Below are positions 5,829 through 7,147 of a stretch of 7,147 nt of DNA, piece by piece; the first letter of the stretch is position 1, and the number at the start of each line of letters is the position of its first letter. The position numbers and the translations under genes were made by a program. This stretch comes from Syntrophomonas sp. UBA4807 (GTDB lineage Bacteria; Bacillota; Syntrophomonadia; Syntrophomonadales; Syntrophomonadaceae), in NCBI GenBank assembly GCA_002402575.1, contig DHGD01000154.1, positions 1 to 7,147 on the forward strand, written 5' to 3'. Under the pieces are notes generated by a model that did no database searches, was not told the origin of the DNA, and was given only the letters and a program-made list of their open reading frames with translations.

Positions 5829-7147
5829 TTGGCAGTTGAAATAACCGACGGGGTGTACTGGTTGGGAGTCAAGGATCCGGGCTTACGACATTTCGATATC
5901 GTCATGACCACCGAAGTTGGTACTTCCTACAACGCCTACCTGGTAAAGGGGGAAAACGCGGCCGCCCTGATCGATACCGTAAAAGAACCTTTTTTCGAGG
6001 AGTATATGGCATCCCTGTGTAATGTTACAGACCTGCAGCAGGTCAAATATCTTATCATCAATCACACCGAACCGGATCATTCCGGCTCAGTGGAAAGGCT
6101 GCTTGAGACAATGCCTCACTTGACCGTGGTGGCCAGCGGCACCGCCCTGGAGTTTCTGCGCGAAATCTGCACCCGGCCATTCGACTGCCAGGCCATCCGT
6201 AAAGATTTTAGAGTTGAATTGGGGGGCAAAACCCTGACATTTATGAGCGCCCTGCTACTGCACTGGCCGGACAATATTTTCACCTATTTGGCCGAAGAGC
6301 GGGTACTGTTTTCTGGAGACTGTTTCGGCAGCCATTTCACTTCGCCCCAGCTTTTTAATGATGAAATTGAGGCCGAACTATTTCCGGCCTTCAAGTATTA
6401 TTATGAAGGCATTATGGCGCCTTTCCGCGGCTATGTCACCAAGGCGGTTGACCGCCTGCAGCGGATTGATATTGACATGATTTGTCCTGGACATGGTCTT
6501 ATATTGAGGCGCAATCCCCAAGCCTATATTAGCCAATACCGGGAATGGGCCGCTTTTCCACCGCCTTCGCCGCAGAAAAAGGTGGTAATTGCCTATGCCA
6601 GCGCCTACGGATACACCAAATTGCTGGGCCAGCACATCGCGGCGGCCTTGCTGGAGGACAGCGGCATAACCGTCAAATGGTTTGACCTGGTGGAATCCGC
6701 TCCTGAAGAGGTTATAGCGGAACTGGAAGGGGCTCAGGGGTTCTTGATCGGCACCCCCACTTTGAACAAAGATGCGGTCTTGCCTGTCTGGCAATTGCTG
6801 GCCCACCTCTCCCCGGTTACTCATGGCGGAATGATCGCGGCGGCTTTCGGCTCTTACGGCTGGAGCGGGGAAGGGGTGCCTCATGTGGAATCCCGCCTGC
6901 GTATGCTGCGTATGCGGCTCCTGCCGGGGATCAGGGTGCGCCTCAAACCGACTTCGCAGCAGCTTGAGGCAGCCCGGCAACTGGGACGCGATTTTGCCGC
7001 CGCCTTAAAAGGGGAAGAAGGCAAATTGCAGACCGACCTCAACTATCAGATACAGATCAACCCTCATTATACGAAAGATAAAGCGGATATTGACTACCCT
7101 TTAAGCTATTCCAACCGGGATCTAATCGTATACTGGAATCCTGAAAT
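5829..7147 (+). CDS. FprA-like flavodiiron protein, 3' end cut by the window
   Basis: This reading frame is open from the TTG at 5829 to the window edge, 439 codons without a stop. Flavodiiron proteins reduce oxygen to water or nitric oxide to nitrous oxide in the cytoplasm of anaerobes. The N-terminal metallo-beta-lactamase-like domain (about 1-245) has every diiron ligand: His79, Glu81, Asp83 and His84 in HTEPDHSGS, His145 in LLHWPD, Asp164 in FSGDCFG and His222 in CPGHG. A flavodoxin-like FMN domain follows (about 251-395), with the phosphate loop at YASAYGYT (256-263), GTPTLN (308-313) and GSYGWSGEG (341-349). The usual core is about 400 residues, but this protein goes on. Residues 401-439 end in SNRDLIVYWNPE, which recalls the beginning of the small divergent 4Fe-4S domain (Fer4_19), so an extra redox domain is suspected. 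It probably has its own promoter and is not part of the butyrate operon. Whether it prefers oxygen or NO cannot be told. Confidence 0.92.
   Translation, partial: MAVEITDGVYWLGVKDPGLRHFDIVMTTEVGTSYNAYLVKGENAAALIDTVKEPFFEEYMASLCNVTDLQQVKYLIINHTEPDHSGSVERLLETMPHLTVVASGTALEFLREICTRPFDCQAIRKDFRVELGGKTLTFMSALLLHWPDNIFTYLAEERVLFSGDCFGSHFTSPQLFNDEIEAELFPAFKYYYEGIMAPFRGYVTKAVDRLQRIDIDMICPGHGLILRRNPQAYISQYREWAAFPPPSPQKKVVIAYASAYGYTKLLGQHIAAALLEDSGITVKWFDLVESAPEEVIAELEGAQGFLIGTPTLNKDAVLPVWQLLAHLSPVTHGGMIAAAFGSYGWSGEGVPHVESRLRMLRMRLLPGIRVRLKPTSQQLEAARQLGRDFAAALKGEEGKLQTDLNYQIQINPHYTKDKADIDYPLSYSNRDLIVYWNPE

Noticed and set aside
6378..6980. 200-codon open frame on the - strand inside the flavodiiron gene
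   Set aside because: The + strand frame has all diiron ligands and the FMN domain here; the antisense frame shows no recognisable motif.

Overview
The window holds five head-to-tail + strand genes that together encode a complete four-carbon acyl-CoA cycle, followed by a transcription stop and a separately promoted flavodiiron protein gene that runs off the right edge. The order is 3-hydroxybutyryl-CoA dehydrogenase (50-907), enoyl-CoA hydratase/crotonase (943-1725), acetyl-CoA C-acetyltransferase (1765-2964), short-chain acyl-CoA (butyryl-CoA) dehydrogenase (3027-4169), butyrate/acetate-type CoA-transferase (4256-5599) and an FprA-like flavodiiron protein (5829 to beyond 7147). All six genes are on the + strand. 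I see no tRNA, rRNA, insertion sequence, CRISPR array or attachment site.

The likely source is an anaerobic member of the Firmicutes (Clostridia), perhaps a butyrate oxidiser of the Syntrophomonas type. Three things point there: strong AGGAGG ribosome binding sites, frequent GTG/TTG starts, and this gene set next to an oxygen/NO-detoxifying flavodiiron protein. This is inferred from gene content and protein style; no database was searched.

The five enzymes close a cycle. The CoA-transferase moves CoA between acetyl-CoA and butyrate, the acyl-CoA dehydrogenase interconverts butyryl-CoA and crotonyl-CoA, the crotonase adds or removes water, the 3-hydroxyacyl-CoA dehydrogenase works with NAD(H), and the thiolase splits or forms acetoacetyl-CoA. 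The same enzymes can run towards butyrate oxidation or butyrate formation, and the sequence alone does not fix the direction. No electron transfer flavoprotein genes (etfA/etfB) lie in the window, although classical clostridial butyrate clusters usually carry them beside the dehydrogenase, so its electron partner must be encoded elsewhere.

Gaps inside the cluster are 35, 39, 62 and 86 bases. The last two each contain a hairpin: 2974-3004 without a T-run, and 4176-4219 with a weak one. After the CoA-transferase, an 18-bp hairpin (5703-5742) probably ends the operon. A perfect TATAAT (5785-5790) then probably starts the flavodiiron gene. Start positions were chosen from ribosome binding sites and usual family lengths: GTG for crotonase and acyl-CoA dehydrogenase, TTG for thiolase and the flavodiiron protein.

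Nothing here looks like a wholly new system. The point most worth following is the end of the flavodiiron protein: it continues past the usual two-domain core into a segment that resembles the beginning of a small iron-sulfur domain, cut off by the window edge.
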